Of a stretch of 64,000 nt of DNA, positions 1 to 8,740 are shown piece by piece (position 1 is the stretch's first letter; each line of letters opens with the position of its first letter). Both the position numbers and the translations under genes were made by a program. A model generated the notes under the pieces. It was not told the origin of the DNA. It searched no databases and was given only the letters and a program-made list of their open reading frames with translations. This DNA is from Bifidobacterium breve (GTDB taxonomy: Bacteria; Actinomycetota; Thermoleophilia; Solirubrobacterales; Solirubrobacteraceae). The stretch spans positions 1-64,000 of the forward strand of contig CAMDBT010000007.1 of the NCBI GenBank assembly GCA_945889475.1, written 5' to 3'.

Positions 1-1
1 C

Positions 2-262
2 AAGCGCCAGATCATGACCGCTCCACTGGAGGCCGCTGGATTGCGCCCAGTCGGTGGCGCGGCGTCATTCTTCCTATGGTGCGAGGCAGTCGAAGACGGC
101 GACGGTCAGGCGGCAGCTCGCCGTCTGCTTGAGGCCGGCGTGCTGGTCGCGCCGGGCGCGATCTTTGGCAGCGGCGGAGAAGGCTACGTGCGCGTCGCGC
201 TTGTGCCGCCGATAGATCAGTGCGAGACGGCGGCGGCGGCACTGTTGGAGCTGGGACGGTAG
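2..262 (+). CDS. dapC: C-terminal end of a class I/II aminotransferase, probably succinyldiaminopimelate aminotransferase (partial)
   Basis: Only the last 86 codons are present; the frame is open to the left edge, so the gene starts outside the window. The visible part has the small-domain signature of fold-type I aminotransferases, with a segment near VAPGAIFGSGGEGYVRVAL that normally carries the substrate-binding arginine (here in YVRVAL). The product would transaminate N-succinyl-2-amino-6-ketopimelate in the succinylase branch of lysine/DAP synthesis. The assignment to DapC rather than another aminotransferase rests mainly on dapD starting 11 bases downstream on the same strand, a standard actinobacterial pairing. 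Confidence 0.72.
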   Translation, partial: KRQIMTAPLEAAGLRPVGGAASFFLWCEAVEDGDGQAAARRLLEAGVLVAPGAIFGSGGEGYVRVALVPPIDQCETAAAALLELGR

Positions 263-273
263 ATTCGATCGCA

Positions 274-1290
274 ATGGCTGAATTGATTCGAGAAGGCGCG
301 TGGGCCGTCGGGCTGGCGACCATCGACCAAGCGAGCGGCAACGTGCTCGAAGTTCTCTACCCGTCCCCCGCGCTCGGGCTGGACGACGCCCCAGGCGACC
401 TGATCCGAGCCGCCGGACACGAGATCGCCGCCGGCACGGTCGAGATTCACAGCCACCATGCCGCCAAGCTTGGCGCGGCAGAGCTCGGCGACGCAGCTCG
501 CACCGACGATCTGCGCGGCGTAAGAGCGGCCTGCGTGCTAACTGTGATCGAAGACTGCAGCGCGCCGCCGATCGACGCTTACGACGCCTACCTGCGCCTG
601 CAGCTTGTTTCACACCGATTGGCCGCCCCCGGCACGCTCAACTTCGACGGTCTCTTCAGCGTCCTTACGAACGTCGTCTGGAGCGACGCTGGCCCGTGCG
701 CCGCCGAGGGCTTTGCCGCAACGAAGATGCGCTTCATGGCCGCCGGCCAGCAGCTGCAGGTCCGTTCGGTTGACAAGCTCGCGCGGATGTCCGATTACGT
801 CGTCCCAGACGGCGTCAGGATCGCAGACGCCGACCGTGTCCGCCTCGGGGCGCATCTAGCGCCCGGGACAACAGTGATGCACGAAGGCTTCGTCAACTTC
901 AACGCAGGCACGCTCGGCGAATCGATGGTTGAAGGGCGAATCAGCGCCGGTGTCCGCGTTGGCGCCGGCTCCGACATCGGTGGTGGCGCCTCGCTGATGG
1001 GAACCCTTTCCGGCGGCGGCAGCGAACAGATCAGCGTTGGCGAAGGCTGCCTAATCGGTGCCAACGCCGGAATCGGTATTTCGCTGGGCGATAACTGCGT
1101 CGTCGAGGCCGGGCTGTACATCACCGCAGGCACAGTCGTGACGATGGCCGACGGCTCGCTGCGCAAAGCGCGCGAGATCAGCGGCGAGTCAGATCTGCTC
1201 TTCCGGCGCAACAGCACGAGCGGCGCGGTCGAGGCGCTCGTGCGTGACGGAAACTGGGGCCAGCTCAACCCCGAGCTGCACTCCAACTGA
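274..1290 (+). CDS. dapD: 2,3,4,5-tetrahydropyridine-2,6-dicarboxylate N-succinyltransferase (type 2 DapD)
   Basis: The 338-residue product transfers succinyl from succinyl-CoA to tetrahydrodipicolinate in the cytoplasmic lysine/DAP pathway. The C-terminal half is a left-handed beta-helix with hexapeptide repeats; the motifs EGFVNFNAGTLG, SMVEGRIS and IGANAGIGISLGD are those of the actinobacterial type 2 family. An in-frame start at 220 would overlap dapC, so I chose the ATG at 274, which gives MAELIREGAWAVG and sits 11 bases after the dapC stop. Cotranscription with dapC is likely. The gene converges on dapF, leaving only three bases between the stops. Confidence 0.93.
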   Translation: MAELIREGAWAVGLATIDQASGNVLEVLYPSPALGLDDAPGDLIRAAGHEIAAGTVEIHSHHAAKLGAAELGDAARTDDLRGVRAACVLTVIEDCSAPPIDAYDAYLRLQLVSHRLAAPGTLNFDGLFSVLTNVVWSDAGPCAAEGFAATKMRFMAAGQQLQVRSVDKLARMSDYVVPDGVRIADADRVRLGAHLAPGTTVMHEGFVNFNAGTLGESMVEGRISAGVRVGAGSDIGGGASLMGTLSGGGSEQISVGEGCLIGANAGIGISLGDNCVVEAGLYITAGTVVTMADGSLRKAREISGESDLLFRRNSTSGAVEALVRDGNWGQLNPELHSN

Positions 1291-1293
1291 CGC

Positions 1294-2139
1294 TCAAGCG
1301 TCCTGTACACGCTCCAGCAGCTCACCACTGAGGCGAATTTGCTCGACGCGGTTGGCCGTGCCGCTGAGCTCGACATTCATTGCCGCGTCGAGTTCGACGA
1401 CGAGCTCGCCGCCGTCGAGCACTACCGTCACCGGACTGCTACCTCCGGCCAGCACACTTGCGACTGCCACGCCACTGGCACCGGTGCCGCTGGAGGAGGT
1501 TTCGCCAACGCCACGCTCAAAGATCCGTGCTCTGATCCGCCCGTCGCCGAGCGGAGCCCACCAACTGACGTTGGTGCGGCCGGGGAAGCGCGCATCGTTC
1601 TCAACCAAGCGACCGATCTCGGCCAGCTCAAGACGTTCCAGACGCTCGAGCGAGTCCAGCTCGAACGAGCACTGCGGGTTCCCGATCGAGACAAACTGAA
1701 ACGGCAGCACGTTGCCCTCAATCTCGATCTCGCCTCGGCCGTCGGGCGGGCCGCTTGGAAACTGGGCGCTTGCCGTGCGTGCCTGACCGATTGCCACAGT
1801 CGCACTCTCAGGGCCCGTCAACTCAGCCGTGACGATTCCCGCCGCCGTCCTGATCGCCACTGAGTTGGAATCGGTCCATCCGCTTGCGCGTAGGTAAAGG
1901 ACGGCCTGGCGGGAGCCGTTGCCGGAAAGCTCCGCCTGCGAGCCATCAGCGTTCCAGATCGTCAAGTCGGCGCTGACCGAGCTGTCCTCATGACTGAGCT
2001 CAAGTAGACCATCGGCCGCTAAGCCGCTGCGTTCGTCGCAGAGTAGACGCACGCGCTGCTCCGTCAGCCCGAAGCTGAGCCGCTCGCGTTCGACGATCAG
2101 GTACTCGTTGCCTAGCGCCTGCCAACGCTCAAGTTCCAT
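1294..2139 (-). CDS. dapF: Diaminopimelate epimerase family protein with Ser/Ser in place of the two catalytic Cys
   Basis: The 281-residue product has the two-lobed DapF layout: an opening near WQALGNEYLIVE, a first active-site loop SGNGSR and a second loop ERGVGETSSSGTG. DapF interconverts LL- and meso-diaminopimelate for peptidoglycan and lysine. In characterised DapF the loops read CGNG and (A)CGTG, with one catalytic cysteine each. Here both positions are serine: Ser72 (codon 1924-1926) and Ser217 (codon 1489-1491). I chose the ATG at 2139 because the longer frame to 2178 would overlap miaA, whose stop is at 2150. The family call is firm; whether it works as a thiol-free epimerase is open. 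Confidence 0.85.
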   Translation of the reverse strand: MELERWQALGNEYLIVERERLSFGLTEQRVRLLCDERSGLAADGLLELSHEDSSVSADLTIWNADGSQAELSGNGSRQAVLYLRASGWTDSNSVAIRTAAGIVTAELTGPESATVAIGQARTASAQFPSGPPDGRGEIEIEGNVLPFQFVSIGNPQCSFELDSLERLERLELAEIGRLVENDARFPGRTNVSWWAPLGDGRIRARIFERGVGETSSSGTGASGVAVASVLAGGSSPVTVVLDGGELVVELDAAMNVELSGTANRVEQIRLSGELLERVQDA

Positions 2140-2149
2140 CTGCGCCAGC

Positions 2150-3091
2150 CTACGCTGCCGCGCAGCGGTCGGTAGCAAGGATCTCGTCTGCCACCTCTTC
2201 GATGCCGCGCTCGCCGATCTCGATCAGTTCCGCTGCGCTGAGCTTCCTCAGCCACGTCAGTTGCCGCTTTGCGTAGCGCCGCGTGGCTCGCTTCATCGCC
2301 TCGAGCTCTCCGTTCTGCAGCTCGCGAAAGCCGAGCGCCATCTGCGCGGTCCGTGAAGCTCCTGCTGCTAACGCCGCCACAACCTCCTCCCTCCCTCCTG
2401 CCGCGGCGATCGCGTCTACGCGGGCGTCAATCCGCGCGTAGAGCTGATCGCGATCTCGGACCAGTCCAATCAACCTGGTCGGGCGTCTCATCTGCGAGGT
2501 CCAAATTCCGCCCTCACGATCGTCAACCGAGTGACCTTCGGCAAGCAAACCCAGCGTCCGCAGCAACCTCCTGTGATCGGCAACGTCGATCCGTTCGCCG
2601 GCCCGCGGCGACTGCGCCTTCAGCTCGGCGTGGAGCACTTCGTCGCCGTCACGCTCGAGCCGAAGCTGCAGGGCGGTTTCGGTGGTCGCTCGCAGTGGTG
2701 GCCGCAGCGGCATCTCTGTGAGCGCGGCTTGAAGATAAAGGCCTGTCCCGCCGACAACGATCGGAAGCTCGCCGCGCGCTAGCGCTTCGTCGATCTCACG
2801 ATGGGCTAGCTCGCTGTAGCGAGCGACATTGAACTCTTGATCGATCGGCACAGATCCGAGCAGACGGTGATCTGCGCGCGCACGTTGCTCGGCGGTGGCG
2901 GCTCCGCTCACGAGCGCCAGACCGCTGTAGAGCTGCATTGAGTCGGCGCCGATCAGAACGCTCCCTTGGCCACAGGCAGCGAGCCGCTCTGAGAGCGCAA
3001 CCGCTAGCTCGCTCTTGCCGACCGCAGTCGGTCCGAATAGCGCTAGAACTTGCGGCTTTTGCCCCGGTTTCGGGTTTCGTTGGCGGGCCAC
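2150..3091 (-). CDS. miaA: tRNA dimethylallyltransferase
   Basis: The 313-residue product transfers a dimethylallyl group to N6 of A37 in tRNAs that read codons beginning with U; MiaB then adds methylthio to the same base. The P-loop GPTAVGKS is at residues 20-27, followed by the family motif GADSMQLYSG and an arginine-rich C-terminus. The open frame runs on to 3316, but that part overlaps the divergent SDR gene and looks non-coding. The GTG at 3091 places the P-loop at the usual distance from the N-terminus. dapF follows after 10 bases, as in the common actinobacterial miaB-miaA-dapF order. Confidence 0.92.
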   Translation of the reverse strand: MARQRNPKPGQKPQVLALFGPTAVGKSELAVALSERLAACGQGSVLIGADSMQLYSGLALVSGAATAEQRARADHRLLGSVPIDQEFNVARYSELAHREIDEALARGELPIVVGGTGLYLQAALTEMPLRPPLRATTETALQLRLERDGDEVLHAELKAQSPRAGERIDVADHRRLLRTLGLLAEGHSVDDREGGIWTSQMRRPTRLIGLVRDRDQLYARIDARVDAIAAAGGREEVVAALAAGASRTAQMALGFRELQNGELEAMKRATRRYAKRQLTWLRKLSAAELIEIGERGIEEVADEILATDRCAAA

Positions 3092-3127
3092 AGCCGCAAC
3101 GTTAGCGACGGCTGCGACAATGGCGCT

Positions 3128-3919
3128 GTGCAGATCCAAGCTAAACGAGTCCTCTTGACCGGCGCCAGCGGCGGAATCGGCGAAGCTATCGCTAGAGAGA
3201 TCAGCGGCGCGGGCGCAGAGCTGATCGTCAGCGGACGCCGCTCCGATGTGCTCGAGCGAATCGCCGCCGAGACCGGCGCCACAGCTGCCGTTGCCGACCT
3301 CGCCGACCGAACCCAACTAGAGCAGCTGGTTGAGGCCCACTCCGACGTCGACATCTTGATTGCCAACGCCGCGCTTCCCGCCTCGGGCGAGATTTCAGAC
3401 TTCTCGCTCGATCAGATCGACCGCGCACTCGACGTCAACCTTCGAGCGCCGATTGTGATGGCGCGACTGCTGAGCGATCAAATGTTGGCACGCGGTAGCG
3501 GCCAGATCGTCCTGATCGGCTCGCTCTCAGGGAAGGTCGCGACAGCCGGAAGCAGTCTCTACTCGGCGACCAAGTTTGGCTTGCGTGGATTCGGCGCCGG
3601 CCTGAGGGCCGATCTTGCGGGCAGCGGCGTTGGCGTCAGCGTGATCTTCCCTGGCTTTATCCGTGACGCCGGGATGTTCCACGAAGCCGATGTGGAGCTG
3701 CCTGGCTATGTCGGCACCAGCTCGCCGGAAGATGTGGCGCGGGCAGTCCGTTCGGCGATCGAAAACGATCGCGGAGAGGTTGATGTAGCTCCGTTTGGGG
3801 TCCGCGCAGCGACGAAGGCGTCAGAGCTTGCCCCGAAACTGGTCGGCTCGCTTGTCCGCAGGCTCGGTAGCGCTGAGTTCGCGTCCGAGATGGCCGAAGG
3901 GCAAGCCAACAAGCGCTAG
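3128..3919 (+). CDS. Short-chain dehydrogenase/reductase (SDR)
   Basis: This 263-residue classical SDR has the cofactor motif TGASGGIG (residues 11-18), IANAA near 78-82, and the catalytic residues Ser132 or Ser134, Tyr145 and Lys149 (YSATK). The basic pair GRR after the second strand (residues 36-38) suggests NADP(H) preference. The substrate cannot be told. The GTG at 3128 follows a 36-base divergent gap from miaA; a frame extension back to 3050 would run into miaA. The gene is inverted between miaA and miaB, splitting a cluster that is usually collinear. Its TAG overlaps the miaB stop through a shared CTAG. Confidence 0.82.
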   Translation: MQIQAKRVLLTGASGGIGEAIAREISGAGAELIVSGRRSDVLERIAAETGATAAVADLADRTQLEQLVEAHSDVDILIANAALPASGEISDFSLDQIDRALDVNLRAPIVMARLLSDQMLARGSGQIVLIGSLSGKVATAGSSLYSATKFGLRGFGAGLRADLAGSGVGVSVIFPGFIRDAGMFHEADVELPGYVGTSSPEDVARAVRSAIENDRGEVDVAPFGVRAATKASELAPKLVGSLVRRLGSAEFASEMAEGQANKR

Positions 3920-5244
3920 CGGACCGCGCTGGCCAGCAGCGTTGCCTCACCGCTGAGTGAGGTGCTCGTGGCGCCTGTGACCTCGACCTCAACTAGGTCG
4001 CCGGGATCTGCAACGCCGATGAAGTTGACCGGCTTGTTGTGGCGTGTGCGCCCGCGCAGTCGTTCTGGGTTGGTCCGTGAGCTTCCTTCGACCAGCACCT
4101 CGACTGAACGGCCGACGAAGCGCTGCGCGCGCTGCTGCGCGCCGCGCTGGACGAGTTCGATCAAGCGCCCGATCCGTTCGCTTGCCTGTTCGGCGTCGAC
4201 CAGGGCCTCGGTGATCAGCGCCGCTTCGGTATCGCGCCGTGGCGAGTAGACGAAGGTAAAGGCGCCGTCGAACTGGACCTCTTCGACGAGCGAAAGCGTC
4301 TGCTCGAAATCGGCTTCGGTTTCGCCGGGAAAGCCGACGATGATGTCGGTGGTCAGACTGATGTCAGGGATCGCCTCGCGGATCATCGCGACGCGCGACA
4401 GGTAGCGCTCGCGGTCATAGGTGCGCCGCATCGCTTTTAGAACCCGCGACGACCCGGACTGGAGCGGCAGATGGATGTGTTCGCAGAGCGACTCTAGTTC
4501 GGCGTGCGCCGCGACGACATCGGAGCGCATATCCTGCGGGTGCGGACTCGTGTAACGGAGCCGGTCCACCCCTTCGACGGCGTCAATCGAGGCCAGCAGC
4601 TCGCTAAAGCTGTGCCTAGCGGGCCGCAGGTCGCGACCGTACGAGTTGACGTTCTGGCCAAGCAGGGTGATTTCACGGGCGCCGCGCGCAACGAGCCTGC
4701 GCGCCTCTGCGACAAGATCGTCAAATGGCCGACTTAGCTCCCGCCCTCTTGTTGAGGGGACGATGCAGTACGAGCATTTCTGGTTGCATCCGACACTGAT
4801 CTGCATCCAGGCTGATGCGCTTTGCTGGGATCGCATTGGCAGGTCGGCGGTGAAGCCACCAAACTCGAAGTAGCCTTGCGCCTCCAGCGAATCGGAAAGC
4901 AGGAACTCACCCAGCCGGTCGACCTGACCCGGCCCGAACGCTACGTCAACGAACGGGTAGCGCTCGAAGACCTCGTCTTTCAGCGATTGCGCCCAGCAGC
5001 CACCGACAGCCACTACCACTCCTGGCCGGGCCGCTTTGAACCGTTTCGCGTTACCGAGCTGGGTCGCCAAGCGGCGGTCAGCGCTCTCGCGGATCGAACA
5101 GGTGTTGAGAAGGATCAGATCGGCATTGCTCGGCGCCGCGGCGCGTTCGTATCCGAGCGATTCGAGCAATCCGTCGATCCGCTCCGAATCGTGCTCGTTC
5201 ATCTGGCAGCCGAAGGTCGTCAGGTGGTATCTCAGGGCGGCCAT
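3916..5244 (-). CDS. miaB: tRNA-2-methylthio-N6-dimethylallyladenosine synthase
   Basis: This 442-residue radical-SAM methylthiotransferase acts on i6A37 made by MiaA. The N-terminal UPF0004 domain carries cluster-binding Cys13, Cys49 and Cys83; the radical-SAM site is GCNQKCSYC with Cys153, Cys157 and Cys160. A C-terminal TRAM domain ends the protein. The length is normal. The conserved motif PSTRGRE follows the SAM cysteines, as in MiaB rather than RimO. It lies downstream of recA and recX on the same strand, with 28 bases after recX. Confidence 0.95.
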   Translation of the reverse strand: MAALRYHLTTFGCQMNEHDSERIDGLLESLGYERAAAPSNADLILLNTCSIRESADRRLATQLGNAKRFKAARPGVVVAVGGCWAQSLKDEVFERYPFVDVAFGPGQVDRLGEFLLSDSLEAQGYFEFGGFTADLPMRSQQSASAWMQISVGCNQKCSYCIVPSTRGRELSRPFDDLVAEARRLVARGAREITLLGQNVNSYGRDLRPARHSFSELLASIDAVEGVDRLRYTSPHPQDMRSDVVAAHAELESLCEHIHLPLQSGSSRVLKAMRRTYDRERYLSRVAMIREAIPDISLTTDIIVGFPGETEADFEQTLSLVEEVQFDGAFTFVYSPRRDTEAALITEALVDAEQASERIGRLIELVQRGAQQRAQRFVGRSVEVLVEGSSRTNPERLRGRTRHNKPVNFIGVADPGDLVEVEVTGATSTSLSGEATLLASAVR

Positions 5245-5272
5245 TAGCGAGGCAGGCTATCGCGCCGCCAAG

Positions 5273-5752
5273 CTACCGGCGTTCGAACGCGCGCACGGCA
5301 TCGTGAGCGATCTCGAGGTTGTAACCACGGCGCACAAGCATCCCCAGCGCCCGTTCGCGTTCGCGGTCGTCGCTCGGCTTCAAGCCGATTCGCTGATCGA
5401 GCACGCGGATTGCGTCCTTAACCTGATCGCCGTGACCGCGCGAGCCGAGTACAACATCGATGATCTCGGCCGCAATTCCGGCCTCTCGCAGGTTCGTGGT
5501 GATCCGCTCGTTGCCCCAGCCGTCGATTGCGCGCCGGTCCTCGGCGTAGAGCGCCGCGAAACGATGATCGCTGAGATAGCCGTCGGCGACCATCTGTTTG
5601 ATCACGCTGGCGATTACCGGCTGCTCGATGCCGTCACGCTCGAGCCGCGCCGAGACCTGAGTGATCGTGCGTTCACGTTTGGCGATGAAACGGAAGGCGC
5701 GCTCTAGTGCCTCTTGGATCCTTGGAGCGTGATCAAGGGGCGCGCTTGCCAA
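5273..5752 (-). CDS. recX: Regulatory protein RecX
   Basis: About 159 residues, mostly helical and highly charged, with RecX-type three-helix repeats (KRERTITQVSARLERDGI, then DGYLSDHRFAALYAEDRR). RecX binds RecA filaments and limits recombinase activity. The position directly after recA is diagnostic. The frame is open to 5860, inside recA, so the start is uncertain. I chose the TTG at 5752, four bases after the recA stop, because it gives the usual family length; no better ATG or GTG is available. Confidence 0.87.
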   Translation of the reverse strand: MASAPLDHAPRIQEALERAFRFIAKRERTITQVSARLERDGIEQPVIASVIKQMVADGYLSDHRFAALYAEDRRAIDGWGNERITTNLREAGIAAEIIDVVLGSRGHGDQVKDAIRVLDQRIGLKPSDDRERERALGMLVRRGYNLEIAHDAVRAFERR

Positions 5753-5756
5753 CTGC

Positions 5757-6875
5757 TCACGCCGCTTCTGCCGTCGGCTTTTCGGCCACCGCCTCTGGCT
5801 GATCGGAAAGTACCGGCACCTCGGTCTCTGGCTCTCGTTCGATCGGCACGACGAGATCATCGTTTACACCGAGGGCTGCGTAGATCTTCTGCTCAATCTC
5901 CTTAGCCATCTTTGGGTTCTGATCAAGGTAGGCCTTGGCGTTGTTACGCCCCTGGCCGATCCGCTCTTCGCCGTAGGAGAAGAAAGAGCCCGATTTCGTG
6001 ACGATCTCGTGCTCGATGCCGAGGTCGAGGATGCAGCCTGCGCTTGAGATCCCCTTGCCGAATTCGATGTCAAACTCGGCCTGGCGAAATGGGGCTGCCA
6101 CCTTGTTCTTGACGACCTTGACGCGGACGCGGTTGCCGACCGCTTCGGTCCCTTCCTTGAGCGTTTCGATCCTGCGGATATCAAGCCGTTGGGAGGAGTA
6201 GAACTTCAGCGCTCGACCGCCTGGCTGGGTCTCCGGCGAGCCGAACATGACGCCAATCTTCTCGCGGATCTGATTCGTAAAGAGGCACATCGTCTGAGCG
6301 CGATTTAGGTTGCCGGCAAGCTTGCGCATCGCCTGACTCATCATCCGCGCCTGCAGACCGACCGTCTGATCGCCCATCTGGCCTTCGAGCTCGGAGCGCG
6401 GCGTCAATGCGGCGACCGAATCGACGGCGATCAGGTCAACTGCGCCGGACCGAACAAGCATGTCGGCGATCTCAAGCGCCTGCTCGCCGTAATCTGGCTG
6501 GGAGACAAGCAACTCGTCAATGTCGACACCGATCTGACGGGCGTAAAGCGGATCCATCGAGTGCTCCGCATCGATGAAGGCGCAGACGCCACCGAGCTTC
6601 TGAGCTTCGGCGATGACGTGATAGACGAGCGTCGTCTTACCGGAAGATTCCGGGCCGAAGAGTTCGACGATACGGCCGCGTGGCATGCCGCCAATCCCTA
6701 GCGCGATGTCGAGCGAGAGCGCGCCGGTTGGGATCGCATCAACCTTCACCTGAGCGCCTTCGTCACCCATCCGCATCACCGAGCCTTGTCCGAACTGCTT
6801 CTCGATCTGACTTAGGGCGCCCTTGAGGGCCTCGTCGCGTGCTTTTGCTGCCTTATCTGGTGCTGGAGTTGCCAT
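5757..6875 (-). CDS. recA: Recombinase RecA
   Basis: This 372-residue protein forms ATP-dependent filaments on single-stranded DNA for homologous recombination and the SOS response. Walker A is GPESSGKT (about residues 74-81); the L2 region and the [12 protein letters not shown] segment are intact, and there is no intein. Two starts are possible: GTG at 6884 or ATG at 6875. An AGAGAGG sequence lies about 11 bases before the ATG but only two or three before the GTG, so I prefer the ATG. I could not find a clear actinobacterial LexA box in the 134 bases upstream. Confidence 0.98.
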   Translation of the reverse strand: MATPAPDKAAKARDEALKGALSQIEKQFGQGSVMRMGDEGAQVKVDAIPTGALSLDIALGIGGMPRGRIVELFGPESSGKTTLVYHVIAEAQKLGGVCAFIDAEHSMDPLYARQIGVDIDELLVSQPDYGEQALEIADMLVRSGAVDLIAVDSVAALTPRSELEGQMGDQTVGLQARMMSQAMRKLAGNLNRAQTMCLFTNQIREKIGVMFGSPETQPGGRALKFYSSQRLDIRRIETLKEGTEAVGNRVRVKVVKNKVAAPFRQAEFDIEFGKGISSAGCILDLGIEHEIVTKSGSFFSYGEERIGQGRNNAKAYLDQNPKMAKEIEQKIYAALGVNDDLVVPIEREPETEVPVLSDQPEAVAEKPTAEAA

Positions 6876-7009
6876 CGTCGACACGACCTCTCTTTCTCGG
6901 GCAAGCGTGTATCTTCGGCCTTCGGGCGGACGGAAGAGCGAAGCTATCCGCGCTTCTGTAACGGTGCTAGCGCCAATAAGCGGCCAGAGAGCCCCAAACT
7001 AGGCCGCGG

Positions 7010-8305
7010 TTAGCGCAGCCGCTCACGTAACAGACGGGCCGTCATATGCAAGGCAACTGTCGTCGTACGGTCGCGGATCAGCTGGCGCGACCCGGGCAAC
7101 TGCAATCGCCTCACCGCAAGATCGCCGTCGGCAAGCGAAACAGCGCACCAGACGAGCCCAACCGGCTTCTCCTTGGTTCCCCCGCCAGGCCCGGCGACGC
7201 CGGTGACGCCGACGCCGATTTCGGCGCCCAAGACTGTGCGAGCCCCCTCTGCCAACGCGACCGCAACCTCCTCGCTGACGGCTCCGTGTCGCTCTATCAG
7301 CGCGGCCGGTACGCCGGCGAGCTTGCTCTTGGCCGCGTTGCTGTAAACGGTAACCCCGCCACGGACGTAATCCGAGGCGCCAGCGATCTCGGTCAACCGA
7401 GCCGCGACCAAACCTCCGGTGCACGATTCGGCCACCGCGATCGTCTTTAGCGGAGGGCCGAGCAGTAGCGCCGCTAGCTGCTGGTCGATCGTCGTGCCGT
7501 CAACCGAAAACAGCGTCTCGGAATGGTTCTCAGCGACAAAGCGTGCGAACTCGTCGTAGAGCGGCCGTTGATCGGGCGCATAGCGCGTAACAATCTCGAT
7601 CTCACCTCGCCTCAGGCAGGTTGTGATCTCCAGCTGATCGATCGCAAGGCCAGCGGTCTGCGCAGCGCGTAGCGTCGCAGCGATCTCTGATTCTGGGATG
7701 CCAAACAGCCGCAGCATCGCCTGCTCGATCGCGACCCTCCCTTCAGTTGCCGCGATAAACGGAGCGCTGGATGCAGCCGCTTCCCACATTGGCACCAGCT
7801 CGCTCGGCGGGCCCGGAAGGACGACGACGGTCGGACCGTCGCGCCCAGCCGGTGGCGGCACGACAAGGCCCGGCGCGGTGCCGATCGGCTCCAGAATCGT
7901 AGCGCCCTCAGGGATCGTCGCCTGCTTCAAGTTGCCCGCTGCAATAGCCGCCTGATCGACGCTCGGCCAGCGCGCCGTCAGCCGTTCAAGGATTGCGGTG
8001 ATCCTAAGATGTAGCGGCTCGTCGACAACCATCAGGCGATCTTGAAATTCGCCGACGACGGTTGCCGTCAGATCGTCGGCGGTCGGTCCTAGCCCGCCGC
8101 TAGTGATGATCAGTGCGCAACCTTCGGCCGCCAGCCAGTTAAGCGCCGCCAGAATGTCATTGGGGCGATCGCCGACGACCACGGTGCTTTCGTGATCCAC
8201 ACCGAGCGCCCGTAGCTGCTCCGAACACCAAGGTCCGTTTCGGTCGGCGACGCGGCCGGTCAGCACCTCGGTTCCGGTAACGACGATGCCAGCGCGTACG
8301 CTCAC
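7010..8305 (-). CDS. cinA: CinA family protein (competence/damage-inducible protein, NMN/FAD-type phosphohydrolase)
   Basis: The 431-residue, full-length CinA has an N-terminal COG1058 (MoaB-like) domain with GTEVLTGRVADRN and SGGLGPTADDLT, and a C-terminal CinA domain with VAESCTGG near residues 291-298. In characterised homologues the domains act as ADP-ribose pyrophosphatase and NMN deamidase. The GTG at 8305 overlaps the stop of the upstream HTH gene by four bases (GTGA), fixing the start; the longer frame to 8431 would lie inside that gene. It precedes recA by about 130 bases, the common cinA-recA order. Confidence 0.93.
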   Translation of the reverse strand: MSVRAGIVVTGTEVLTGRVADRNGPWCSEQLRALGVDHESTVVVGDRPNDILAALNWLAAEGCALIITSGGLGPTADDLTATVVGEFQDRLMVVDEPLHLRITAILERLTARWPSVDQAAIAAGNLKQATIPEGATILEPIGTAPGLVVPPPAGRDGPTVVVLPGPPSELVPMWEAAASSAPFIAATEGRVAIEQAMLRLFGIPESEIAATLRAAQTAGLAIDQLEITTCLRRGEIEIVTRYAPDQRPLYDEFARFVAENHSETLFSVDGTTIDQQLAALLLGPPLKTIAVAESCTGGLVAARLTEIAGASDYVRGGVTVYSNAAKSKLAGVPAALIERHGAVSEEVAVALAEGARTVLGAEIGVGVTGVAGPGGGTKEKPVGLVWCAVSLADGDLAVRRLQLPGSRQLIRDRTTTVALHMTARLLRERLR

Positions 8306-8727
8306 AGCAGCGGGCCGACCGCCGAGCTGACCACGAGCGCCTCTACCTCGGCAGCGCTGGAGTTCGTCCCAATCAAGAATAGACCGACCAGCAGCGCGAG
8401 CACCAGCGCGACAGCAACCCAAGCCCTCCAACTGCGGCGAGCGCCGCCATCTGAGTACGGGAAACTGGGCGCGTAGTCTGTTGAATTCTCGACACGGACC
8501 GCGCCGGCCTTGAAGGTCTCAACCAAGGCCCGCCCGTCGAGGCCGAGGTAATCGGCGTAGGTCCGTAGAAAGCTTTTTGCCGCGGTCTCCTCCGGCAGAG
8601 CTGCCCAGTCGCCACTCTCGAGGGCCCGCAGATACTTGGCGCGAATCTTGGTCGCATATTCGGCCGTGGCGATGTCGATCCCGGCCTCCGTACGCGCGGT
8701 CCGCAGTTGGCTAGCAATGTCGGGCAT
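8302..8727 (-). CDS. RodZ-like helix-turn-helix membrane protein
   Basis: The 141-residue protein has an N-terminal Xre-type HTH of the HTH_25/RodZ class (QLRTARTEAGIDIATAE, then RAKYLRALESGDWAALPE), a linker, one membrane span at about residues 103-121 and a short outside tail. RodZ links MreB to the envelope in rod-shaped cells; this version lacks the long periplasmic domain, so its role is less certain. Such short forms sit between ftsK and cinA in many actinobacteria, as here. It starts 13 bases downstream of the ftsK stop and overlaps cinA by four bases. Confidence 0.75.
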   Translation of the reverse strand: MPDIASQLRTARTEAGIDIATAEYATKIRAKYLRALESGDWAALPEETAAKSFLRTYADYLGLDGRALVETFKAGAVRVENSTDYAPSFPYSDGGARRSWRAWVAVALVLALLVGLFLIGTNSSAAEVEALVVSSAVGPLL

Positions 8728-8740
8728 TGCCAGAGGCTAA

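Noticed and set aside
74-613. 179-codon open frame on the minus strand across dapC and dapD
   Set aside because: Arginine-rich antisense shadow of two well-conserved genes; no domain and no ribosome-binding site.
5757-6875. Intein in RecA
   Set aside because: The protein is collinear with normal RecA around the P-loop and L2; no insertion.
6876-7009. LexA (SOS) box before recA
   Set aside because: I could not find a GAAC-N4-GTTC type palindrome on either strand in the upstream gap.
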